Source of the DNA: UBA6183 sp943372215
GTDB taxonomy: Bacteria > Bacteroidota > Bacteroidia > UKL13-3
NCBI GenBank assembly: GCA_943372215.1
Contig: CALRXU020000014.1
Location: 77,950-141,949, forward strand
DNA: 64,000 nucleotides
Direction: 5' to 3'
Part shown: positions 42,016 to 50,009 of the stretch, in pieces
Numbering within the stretch: position 1 is the first letter of the stretch
Layout of the letters: each line of letters opens with the position of its first letter
Notes under the pieces: generated by a model
Database searches by the model: none
Told to the model about the DNA's origin: nothing
The model's input: only the letters and a program-made list of their open reading frames with translations
Program-made: the position numbers and the translations under genes

Positions 42016-43948
42016 GTTTTATAAAATTCTGTTCATACCATAAATAATGCAAATATTTCCAGGTATTCCCTGTATTACTCCAATTCCAATTGTTTGTTTT
42101 TTGCTGCAATTCTATATAGGTCTTTAAGCCCTTCACATCAATAAGTTCACTTTTGTTTGATATTGCAATTTCTAGTGTTTGCCTAATCCAAGGTTGAAGT
42201 GGACCTTGAAACCATTCAGGCATAGGGGCGTTAAAACCAATCTTGACTTTAGATGACCGAATGCTTTCCGGCATTCTATTCTTCATGGCCTCTCGCGCAA
42301 CTCGTTTGGTATACCCATCTTTTATTTTGGCACTGCCTGGCAATGAGAAAAGGTAAGTCACCAATCGCCAATCCATAAAAGGCATCCTCACCTCTATGCC
42401 ATGTGCCATACTCATCCGATCAAAATTGCGTAAAATGGTTGGTAATACATCATGATGAAACAAGGAATATAAACTCCTATTGGTCTCATCCATGCCATTA
42501 GGTATTTTTGAACTTGATTGAAATTGATTCGAAGAGGAAAACGAAACATCCTTATTCAAAAACTGACTTGACTGGGTTTTAAAAAACTGATCTTTGCTTG
42601 ATTTCAATTGTTTAAACGCATTTCGTGCAAACTCAAAATCTGGGTGAAATTGCAGCAATCGTTTTAGGTTGCTGCCAAATGCAGGAGTGGTTTGGGTTAA
42701 TGCATGAGATTCATTTAATAATTGTTGGTTATATTGCCAATTGCTCAATAGCGATGGAGCATTCGCCAAATAAGCTCCACTTGCATGCATGTAAGCCCCC
42801 ATTAGTTCATCTGCTCCGTGGCCATCGAGGGAAACCACTATATTATTTCTACGCAGCTCTCTATAAATTAACCATGGGGCTACAGGGATGCCTACATACA
42901 CGTCATCAAAATCGTCTAAAACTTGATTCATTACCTTTAACCCTTCTTCCTCGTGAACCTCAAAAAAATGACCTTTTACTCCTGCATACTTAACTACTTC
43001 TTCAGCCTGAGGACGCTCATCATTACTTTTACCCGGAAAAGTGGCCACAAAAGTTTGCTGCCAATCTTTTGATTGTCTTAAACCAGCATGTTGCTTCCCA
43101 ATTTCAGCCAATGCACTTACAATAGCGCTTGAATCAAACCCTCCGCTAAGTGAAGAGCCTATGGAAACATCACTTCGCATGCGCAATTGAATGGAGTCAT
43201 AAAACAATTCTTGAAAACGAGCTGCTTGCTTTTCAAATGTATCAGGAACATCAACTAGATGTTCTGAAGTTTCCCACCACCGAGTTATGGTTGCCTGACC
43301 TTGTTTTATAATACCATAACATCCTCCTTCTAATTTTTGAATATCTTTTAGCATTGTTCTACTTGAAGCCTCTACCCCGAATCCTGTTCTTAGAAAATGA
43401 GTAGCTGATTCATTATCCAATACTGGATTAAAGCCATCCAAACAGCGGAAAGATTTTTGTTCAGACGCAAATGCAAATTGGTGTTTATCTAATTTAAATA
43501 ATAGTGGCTTAATCCCAAAACGATCCCTAGCGATAAAGCATTCTCTCTCTTGTTCATCATAAATAACTATAGCCCACATGCCATTAAACTTAAATAGCAT
43601 TTTCTCTTTCCAACAGTGGTAAGAGGCTAGAATGACCTCTGTATCACTATCTGTTTTAAACTGATAACCCTTGCTCCTCAATTCGTTTCGGATTTCAATA
43701 AAATTGAAAATTTCACCGTTAAAAACGATATGAAACCTGTCTTCAGCGTAATGCATAGGCTGATTGGCTGCACTACTTAAATCTATAATAGCAAGCCTTC
43801 GATGCCCGAAAGCAATATCTTGAGCATTGCTTTTCCAAATACCTCTTCCATCGGGGCCCCGATGTGCCAATGAATCCGTAAAACGTTCAATTGTTTCATT
43901 CAGGATGGGTTTCCCATCAAAATTCCATATACCAGCTATTCCACACAT
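42008..43948 (-). CDS. asnB: Asparagine synthase-type glutamine amidotransferase
   Basis: 646 residues. Cys2 (MCGIAGIW) is the class II glutamine amidotransferase nucleophile and the N-terminal domain continues with HRGPDGRG and FNGEIFNF. The ATP-pyrophosphatase domain has the SGGFDSS loop near residue 270 and VSLDGHGADELMGAY. All catalytic motifs are present. In polysaccharide loci such enzymes amidate uronic-acid carboxylates (WbpS-like) rather than make free asparagine. It overlaps the flippase stop by one base and the CgeB-like gene by eight, so it belongs to this operon. I therefore favour a glycan-modifying role, but ordinary asparagine synthesis is not excluded. Confidence 0.85.
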   Translation of the reverse strand: MCGIAGIWNFDGKPILNETIERFTDSLAHRGPDGRGIWKSNAQDIAFGHRRLAIIDLSSAANQPMHYAEDRFHIVFNGEIFNFIEIRNELRSKGYQFKTDSDTEVILASYHCWKEKMLFKFNGMWAIVIYDEQERECFIARDRFGIKPLLFKLDKHQFAFASEQKSFRCLDGFNPVLDNESATHFLRTGFGVEASSRTMLKDIQKLEGGCYGIIKQGQATITRWWETSEHLVDVPDTFEKQAARFQELFYDSIQLRMRSDVSIGSSLSGGFDSSAIVSALAEIGKQHAGLRQSKDWQQTFVATFPGKSNDERPQAEEVVKYAGVKGHFFEVHEEEGLKVMNQVLDDFDDVYVGIPVAPWLIYRELRRNNIVVSLDGHGADELMGAYMHASGAYLANAPSLLSNWQYNQQLLNESHALTQTTPAFGSNLKRLLQFHPDFEFARNAFKQLKSSKDQFFKTQSSQFLNKDVSFSSSNQFQSSSKIPNGMDETNRSLYSLFHHDVLPTILRNFDRMSMAHGIEVRMPFMDWRLVTYLFSLPGSAKIKDGYTKRVAREAMKNRMPESIRSSKVKIGFNAPMPEWFQGPLQPWIRQTLEIAISNKSELIDVKGLKTYIELQQKTNNWNWSNTGNTWKYLHYLWYEQNFIKHG

Positions 43949-45510
43949 TATTTAATGAATCTTAGTTGCAATTTACTTTTAGTATGGGTGTATAATTTCT
44001 TTAATAACTCTTCATGTTCTTTTCCATGTGGTAATAAACGTGTAATAAACAAAATGGAAATGGATGTTATGATGAGCATGATAAAATAACCTATTCCTAA
44101 ACTGAACCAATTACTGAAAGGAATGGGGAAAAAATAGTAAACACAAAAAGCCATGCAGGTGCCTGTAAGAATGGGGCCAAAAATGGCGGTGAGAATAGCA
44201 GAAAAAGGAACAACATTTTTGAGTGCTGTATACATTACTCGTGTAATAGCTGCTGATTGAGCCACGGAAGCAAACAATGCACTCCAACCAGCTCCCTTTA
44301 AGCCAAAAATAGGCAGCACCACTAATGAGGCTACTACTGTAACTAATCCAGTTAGAATAGCGATGTAAGTGATCTTTTGGGTTTTGCCAATTCCTAAAAG
44401 GAAAAAGTAGCCCGCAGTTGTTGCAGATCCAAAGGCGCCTGCTACACAAATAGTTTGTAACACAAATTCCCCTTGCAAAGCAATTGATTCATTTTTCATC
44501 CACAACAATATAAGAGAATGTGCAAATGGAACAACAGATACTAACAAGGTTACGGCCACAGAAGTTGTTATCCATGTTGACTTGATAAGAATATTGGCCT
44601 TTCTTTTCTCCGTGTCATTGCTAATGGAGCTAAACATTGGAAAAAGTACTTCAGACAATTTATGTACCAACATATAAATTTTTTGCTGGATATTCAAAAC
44701 CACGTTATAGATGCCTACAGAAGCCGTATTTAAAATGACGCCCATTACATATTTTTCGGCTTGTTGCGCCAATATACCTCCAACCTGTGCAATGGTTTGC
44801 CAACCACCATAATTAAAGGACGCTTTCCAAGCTTCTTTATCAATTTTAGGTGCCAGCGAAATATTGGGCAGGGACAGCCGAGCGCTAAAATACCAAAACA
44901 ATAACGCAATAAATTGGCCCAATACTGTTGCAATGGTAAAACCAAGTAATCCCCATTGTTGGTTTAATAACACAAAAGTAAAAATAGCTGTTGCAATTAC
45001 CGACAATAAATTACCTAGGGCTACTTTTTTGAATTGTTGCAGGGCCACAGGCACTCCCATAAAGGTTGCTGAGCATTGGTTAAAAAGCCAACCGAATGCA
45101 ATAACCCGCATACAATTGGTAATGGTTTGAGTTAAATCTTCACTTATCTGTGCATGAAAAGCCTGCATAACTAAAGGTCCACCAACAACAAAAACAAGCA
45201 GGCATCCCAATAAGCCAATTGTTAAATTCATGAAAAAAGTGGTGCGTATATAGGTCCCTGCTTTTATGAAATCTCCCTGATGCACATTTTCAGCAACAAA
45301 CTTGGTTGTAGCTTCACCAAATCCGAGATTGGTTAAATTGAGAGGTGCAATGATAACAAACAACAAGGCAGAGATTCCATAAGATTCAATTCCAATTTGT
45401 GCAACAACATACCTTAGCAAGTAAAAATTAATAAGCAGCCCAATCACAAAACTTGCAATGTTTAGTATTGAGTTTTTGATTGTTTTTACTGCTAAAGATT
45501 GATCCGACAT
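43948..45510 (-). CDS. Polysaccharide flippase (Wzx/MATE-like)
   Basis: 520 residues with about twelve to fourteen membrane segments. The N-terminus (IKNSILNIASFVIGLLINFY) and the pattern of long helices match the polysaccharide biosynthesis/MurJ-like Wzx family, which flips undecaprenyl-linked repeat units to the periplasm. Basic residues follow the last helix (HTKSKLQLRFIK). It lies downstream of the DegT gene (30-base gap) and overlaps asnB by one base. Its presence indicates a Wzx-dependent pathway, although no Wzy polymerase is in the window. Confidence 0.82.
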   Translation of the reverse strand: MSDQSLAVKTIKNSILNIASFVIGLLINFYLLRYVVAQIGIESYGISALLFVIIAPLNLTNLGFGEATTKFVAENVHQGDFIKAGTYIRTTFFMNLTIGLLGCLLVFVVGGPLVMQAFHAQISEDLTQTITNCMRVIAFGWLFNQCSATFMGVPVALQQFKKVALGNLLSVIATAIFTFVLLNQQWGLLGFTIATVLGQFIALLFWYFSARLSLPNISLAPKIDKEAWKASFNYGGWQTIAQVGGILAQQAEKYVMGVILNTASVGIYNVVLNIQQKIYMLVHKLSEVLFPMFSSISNDTEKRKANILIKSTWITTSVAVTLLVSVVPFAHSLILLWMKNESIALQGEFVLQTICVAGAFGSATTAGYFFLLGIGKTQKITYIAILTGLVTVVASLVVLPIFGLKGAGWSALFASVAQSAAITRVMYTALKNVVPFSAILTAIFGPILTGTCMAFCVYYFFPIPFSNWFSLGIGYFIMLIITSISILFITRLLPHGKEHEELLKKLYTHTKSKLQLRFIK

Positions 45511-45540
45511 AGGTCGAAAGATAATATTATCCTTTGGGAT

Positions 45541-46644
45541 TTATAGATTAATTGCCGTTTTCACAGAAGAACAAATATATTCTATTTGTTCTTCTGTTAA
45601 TTCAGCATACATAGGCAACGATAGCAGTTGATTCATTTGACCGCTCGCCACGGGAAAATCTTTACTTGAATGGCCTAGATGGGCGTAGGCTTTAAGCAGA
45701 GGCAGAGCAATCGGATAATGTATACCTGTTTCAATCCCTTTGGATTTTAGTGTTTGCTGAACCAGCTCTCTATTGTTTACTTTAATTACGTAAAGGTGGA
45801 ATACATGACGACTACCATTAGGTGTAAAAGGTAGCTGTAAACCTGCTTCTACTAAATATTGGTTGTAAAGATTAGCATTACGAATACGAGCTTCTGTCCA
45901 AGCTTCTAGATGCGGCAGTTTAACGCTTAAAACAGCCGCTTGAATTCCATCTAATCGGCTATTCCTGCCCTCTATGCCGTGATCGTGTTTACCTAATCTG
46001 CCATGGTTTGCCATCATACGAACTTTTGTAGCGATGTGTTCATCATTAGTTGCCATTCCACCGGCATCTCCGTATGCTCCCAGATTTTTTCCAGGATAAA
46101 AGCTAAATGAAGAGGCATGACCAATTGTACCGACATTTTTTTCTTTATACTTTGCCCCGTGGGCCTGAGCGCAATCTTCAATCACAATAAGGTTATGTTT
46201 TTTGCTAATGGCCATTATTTCATCCATGTCTGCTGGGCATCCATATAGATGAACAGGAATAATGGCTTTTGTTTTAGCTGTTATTTTAGCCTCAATCAGA
46301 TTAGTATCAATGGTGTAGGTATCAGGCTTTGAGTCAACAAATACAACATTGGCTCCAACTGTTGTTATGCATTCAGAAGTTGATATCCAACTATTGGCTG
46401 GAACAATAACCTCATCTCCGTTGCCGATACCGTATGCTTGCAACAATAGCTCAAGAGAATCGGTTCCGTTAGCACAGCTTATTACATGTTTCACCCCCAA
46501 GTAATTCGCAAATTCTTCTTCAAATTGTTTGGCATATTTACCACTTATAAAGGCAGTTTCGTTTATCACGGATTGAATCGCATCATCTATAGAAATACGA
46601 AGCTGATCATATTGAAGTTTTAAATCAACAAAAGGAATTATCAT
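45541..46644 (-). CDS. DegT/DnrJ/EryC1/StrS-family sugar aminotransferase
   Basis: PLP-dependent transfer of an amino group from glutamate to a keto-sugar nucleotide. 367 residues. Asp157 (VIEDCAQAHGA) and Lys186 (SFYPGKNLGA) are the PLP contacts. Other motifs are IPFVDLK at the N-terminus, SCANGTDSLELLL and SRLDGIQAAVLSVKL. The YPGKNLGAYGD form is close to FdtB/QdtB and WlbC types that make 3-amino sugars. With the WlbA-like Gfo/Idh protein in the same operon, a 3-keto to 3-amino sugar step is plausible. A gap of 18 bases to the methyltransferase gene upstream. Confidence 0.88.
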   Translation of the reverse strand: MIIPFVDLKLQYDQLRISIDDAIQSVINETAFISGKYAKQFEEEFANYLGVKHVISCANGTDSLELLLQAYGIGNGDEVIVPANSWISTSECITTVGANVVFVDSKPDTYTIDTNLIEAKITAKTKAIIPVHLYGCPADMDEIMAISKKHNLIVIEDCAQAHGAKYKEKNVGTIGHASSFSFYPGKNLGAYGDAGGMATNDEHIATKVRMMANHGRLGKHDHGIEGRNSRLDGIQAAVLSVKLPHLEAWTEARIRNANLYNQYLVEAGLQLPFTPNGSRHVFHLYVIKVNNRELVQQTLKSKGIETGIHYPIALPLLKAYAHLGHSSKDFPVASGQMNQLLSLPMYAELTEEQIEYICSSVKTAINL

Positions 46645-46662
46645 ATAAAGTAATCTATGAAG

Positions 46663-47388
46663 TTAAGCTTCGCAAATAACAGCAATATTTGAACAAATTT
46701 CAGATGGGGCTTCTAAGCTTATTTTAAAAATAGCGTCTAAAAGTTCACGACTCCATCCCTTCATCTGTGCATTTGATACGAGTTTAATCATATATCCCCT
46801 AGTTTCAAGTATTTTGAATCCTGCAGATTTAATATCAGCCTCAAATTCTTTAATTGTATAAACACGTCTATGACCAAGCTGAATATCCTGACCGTTTAAC
46901 TCATTACGTTGCTTTAGAAGATTCATTTCAACACCTATTCTTCTATGAAGTGAATCAGCATGTGGTACTGAAAATATGGCCTTTGCCCCAGGTTTAAGCG
47001 ACTTTTTAGCTTGTCTCATAATCCCTACTGGATCATCCACGTGCTCTAAAATATGATTACCCAACAATACATCAAACTTCTCTTTCGCCTCATATTCTTC
47101 AAAAAGGGTTTTAACTACTGTATACCCAGCATCTTTACTATAAAAATCTCGGATAACATTGTCACTTCCTTCCAATATAACAAACTCCTCATATTCTTTA
47201 GCAAGCAGACCTGCTATATAACCATCACCTAAGCCAAGTTGAATCGCCCTTCCTCCAGTAAGCTTTCTTAATTTAATCAGTTCAGCAGAATTATAACTTA
47301 TTATATCTTGATTCAACTTTCCGGCTTCAGTAGTATAAATATCTGATGTTTGATTAAGCCTTTCTAACTCTTTTGACCTGTTTTCCAT
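46663..47388 (-). CDS. Class I SAM-dependent methyltransferase
   Basis: 241 residues. The SAM motif is divergent, AIQLGLGDGYIAGLLAK (about 49-65), followed by NHILEHVDDPVGIMRQAK and the SLKPGAKAIFSVPH post-core. The N-terminal ~30 residues are polar. It overlaps the HAD gene by one base and is in the sugar operon. It could N- or O-methylate the modified sugar or its amino-acid substituent. Substrate not known. Confidence 0.8.
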   Translation of the reverse strand: MENRSKELERLNQTSDIYTTEAGKLNQDIISYNSAELIKLRKLTGGRAIQLGLGDGYIAGLLAKEYEEFVILEGSDNVIRDFYSKDAGYTVVKTLFEEYEAKEKFDVLLGNHILEHVDDPVGIMRQAKKSLKPGAKAIFSVPHADSLHRRIGVEMNLLKQRNELNGQDIQLGHRRVYTIKEFEADIKSAGFKILETRGYMIKLVSNAQMKGWSRELLDAIFKISLEAPSEICSNIAVICEA

Positions 47389-47936
47389 TATGTTATATTA
47401 TTAATATGTTTAAAATCAATATTAGCTCCTTCTGCAAACAGCTGGTCGGTTTCCGTATCACCAATCATTATGTATGATTCTTTCCGATATGACCCTGTTA
47501 ATGAGCAAAGTATATTAAACGGATTGATATTAGGTTTGCTCTTTATTACATCATCAATTCCGATAACAGCCTTACATTTATTTGCTACCTGCATTTGTCG
47601 CAAAGCAATATTAATTGTTTCGTTGAGATTATTTGAAATTATGTAGAAGTCCTCAACCGAATCGAGTAAATTAATATTCACGTTTGTATAACTGACAGCA
47701 TTGCCATCCATTTCAAATTTTCTTATTTCGCTCAACAACAATACTTTATCACTTGGATTGTTTTTTTGATAAATGATATTTATCATTTCCATCAGCTTAA
47801 GTGGCTTATCCCAGTTATAACGTTTAGCAAATTGCTGATATATAACACTCTTAAGCCCTGCCCAATCTACATTTAAGTCGCAAATTGTTCCATCGAAATC
47901 AAGAATGACAAAATCATATTGTTTTATTGTTTTCAT
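47388..47936 (-). CDS. HAD-superfamily phosphatase
   Basis: 182 residues. Motif I is LDFDGTICD with D13 (nucleophile) and D15, motif II YIISNN, motif III near KSKPN, motif IV MIGDTETD. This is a subfamily I, Gph-like HAD with a helical cap. It overlaps the ATP-grasp gene by 23 bases, so the two are tightly coupled, and it overlaps the methyltransferase by one base. It may remove a phosphate from a sugar or from an acyl-phosphate-type intermediate of the pathway. Such HAD/ATP-grasp pairs occur in surface-polysaccharide clusters; exact chemistry is not settled. Confidence 0.8.
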   Translation of the reverse strand: MKTIKQYDFVILDFDGTICDLNVDWAGLKSVIYQQFAKRYNWDKPLKLMEMINIIYQKNNPSDKVLLLSEIRKFEMDGNAVSYTNVNINLLDSVEDFYIISNNLNETINIALRQMQVANKCKAVIGIDDVIKSKPNINPFNILCSLTGSYRKESYIMIGDTETDQLFAEGANIDFKHINNIT

Positions 47937-48903
47937 CCAAAATAATTTCTTCCCAATACCTTGTCATGCTTATACCCACCTTCGTATTGCAATCATGCTT
48001 ATACACAGGTAAATTGAGCATTACCTTTATCACCTGCAACGGAATATTGGCTCCTGCCTTTACTGTTAGCATTAAACCTCCCGCTGCATAACGCGGATTG
48101 AGCTCTATGAATACCAATTCGTTCTCCTTTGTAATAAAAAATTGAATATTACAAGAACCTACAATATGTAAACGCTTACATAATAACGTTACAGGCCCTA
48201 CAAACCTTTCTTTCTCTATAGTTATTCCTTTAACGCTTTGACCCGATTTAGTCGCTAATCTTAATCTTGGAGCAATAATGATTGGTTCGCAATCGTAGTT
48301 ACACAACACATCTACCGTAACTTCTTGCCCTTCAATATAATCTTGAATAATTAGCTCCCCATCTTGTTTCATGATCTCTTCAAGACGTTTTGATTCATTT
48401 ACCTTTTCGGTTCCGGCACTAGAGCTGCTTGAGTTTGGCTTAACAAACACTGGGTAATTTAGCCCTGCTAGATTGATTTCAGGTATTAAAAAACTAGTTT
48501 TAGGACTAACAATGCCTAGCTCAACAGCTATTATTGACATGGCATGTTTATCATTTGCCATTTCAATTGATGTATGATTAGGTAATAAGGTGCAAACACC
48601 TGCTTCTTTAAATCTTTCTTTGTGTGCAGCTACAATTGCTATTTCTTTAGAATAGATAGGAATTAACACGGAAACATTCTCTTGTTTACAAACCCTCAGG
48701 AGTTCATCAATATAATAAGGCGAATTGGCTTTAGGTACTAGAAAAAACTTATCTGCTAAATGCAAACCAGGAGCCAAGATGTCCATATCCACAGCAATAA
48801 TACTAATATCTAATTCTGTCTGATATTTTATTGCCTTAATAAAGCTAATGGCTGATGCTGTTCCCGCACTTGATATTAGTACTTTAATTTGCTTTTGTGG
48901 CAT
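47914..48903 (-). CDS. ATP-grasp ligase (carbamoyl-phosphate-synthase-like)
   Basis: 329 residues from ATG 48903; a start at 48930 would overlap the upstream gene by 47 bases rather than 20. An N-terminal Rossmann-like domain (VLISSAGTASAISFI) is followed by an ATP-grasp core: YPVFVKPNSSSSSAGTEKV (nucleotide loop), ELIIQDYIEGQEVTVDV, and metal ligands in FIELNPRYAAGG. These enzymes activate a carboxylate as acyl phosphate and join it to an amine or thiol. In this cluster it could attach an amino acid to the amino sugar. It overlaps Gfo/Idh by 20 bases and the HAD gene by 23. Substrates are unknown. Confidence 0.8.
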   Translation of the reverse strand: MPQKQIKVLISSAGTASAISFIKAIKYQTELDISIIAVDMDILAPGLHLADKFFLVPKANSPYYIDELLRVCKQENVSVLIPIYSKEIAIVAAHKERFKEAGVCTLLPNHTSIEMANDKHAMSIIAVELGIVSPKTSFLIPEINLAGLNYPVFVKPNSSSSSAGTEKVNESKRLEEIMKQDGELIIQDYIEGQEVTVDVLCNYDCEPIIIAPRLRLATKSGQSVKGITIEKERFVGPVTLLCKRLHIVGSCNIQFFITKENELVFIELNPRYAAGGLMLTVKAGANIPLQVIKVMLNLPVYKHDCNTKVGISMTRYWEEIILDENNKTI

Positions 48904-49924
48904 GCCCGTATATTTTTTCAATTGCTTCAATTGTCTTCATACCTTCGTCACCTTCTACTACATTGTGCCTTTCATTTAACAATTCCGCCACCACATCATG
49001 CATTACTTTATCATGATTGGAACTTGTTCCCTGATATTTACCGTAAGCATTCGGCTTATCTGTAAATTCAATATTTTCAGGAAGCGGGTAAGATTTTACG
49101 TCCCAAAACTCTATTTTATTTAAGTATTGCCCGCCAATTTTAATTGTCCCGTTTTCTCCTATTATAGTAATACTTCCTTCGTAATTTTTATTGTATACAC
49201 AAGTAGTCCATACTAAAGTTCCCATAACACCTGACTTAAACTGAACAACAGATGCTCCACAATCCTCAATTTCGATTTCATGGTTTTTTGTTGCCAGACT
49301 TGTTTGTGCCTCTGTTACATCACCAAACCACCAGATCAACAAATCAATAAAATGGCTTGCTTGGGTATGCAAGGCTCCTCCCTCTAAACTCAGACTACCT
49401 CTCCAATTGGAGTCACTGTAATAACCTTGGTGTCGGTTCCAAAGCACATTGCATTGCACCATGTAAATTTGTCCCAAAAAACCACTATCAATGGCTTGTT
49501 TGGTTAGTGCAATCGGCACATTGTACCTATTTTGTTTCACCACCATTAATTTCACACCATTGGACGCTGCTGCATCAATCATCCTATTACAATCTGCAAC
49601 ATTCAAAGCCATGGGTTTCTCTACCAAAACATGCTTTTTATAAGACGCAGCTAAAATTGTCATTTCAGCATGTAAACCATGTGGAGTGCATATGTTAATA
49701 ACATCAGCATCAGTTTCCGCAAGCATTTTTTCGTAGTCATCAAAAACGGGAATTCCTCCATATAAATCACTATACTTCATTGCCACGCTTCTATCAATGT
49801 CACATAAAGCAACTATCTCTGCACGTTCTTCTGCATCTGTAACTGCTATGTGGCGTGAACCTATGCTGCCACAGCCTACTATCGCAAATCGAATTCGTTT
49901 ATTGTTTAACGCCTCTTCTGTCAT
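48884..49924 (-). CDS. WlbA-like Gfo/Idh/MocA sugar dehydrogenase
   Basis: 346 residues. Nucleotide-binding GCGSIGSRH at 18-25 and the Gfo/Idh EKP motif at 102-104. The stretch IYMVQCNVLWNRHQGYYSDS, then WRG at 174-176, and GGALHTQASHFIDLL from 182 resemble the UDP-N-acetyl-glucosaminuronate 3-dehydrogenases WlbA/WbpB, where the same WRG and GGA-QASH patterns recur. The reaction would be oxidation of C3 of a UDP-sugar acid to a 3-keto form for the aminotransferase. First gene of the leftward eight-gene operon. NtdC-like oxidation of a sugar phosphate is the alternative. Missing here is a UDP-GlcNAc 6-dehydrogenase. Confidence 0.83.
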   Translation of the reverse strand: MTEEALNNKRIRFAIVGCGSIGSRHIAVTDAEERAEIVALCDIDRSVAMKYSDLYGGIPVFDDYEKMLAETDADVINICTPHGLHAEMTILAASYKKHVLVEKPMALNVADCNRMIDAAASNGVKLMVVKQNRYNVPIALTKQAIDSGFLGQIYMVQCNVLWNRHQGYYSDSNWRGSLSLEGGALHTQASHFIDLLIWWFGDVTEAQTSLATKNHEIEIEDCGASVVQFKSGVMGTLVWTTCVYNKNYEGSITIIGENGTIKIGGQYLNKIEFWDVKSYPLPENIEFTDKPNAYGKYQGTSSNHDKVMHDVVAELLNERHNVVEGDEGMKTIEAIEKIYGHATKAN

Positions 49925-50009
49925 AAAGAAAGTTTACCGCAATTATACATTAATTATCCTTTTTTTTATCTTGCAAACATTATAAACCATCCCTAAAAGA
50001 ACTTATAGA

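Noticed and set aside
42625..42993. A 122-codon plus-strand frame inside asnB
   Set aside because: It is antisense to a conserved enzyme and its translation has no coherent motif.
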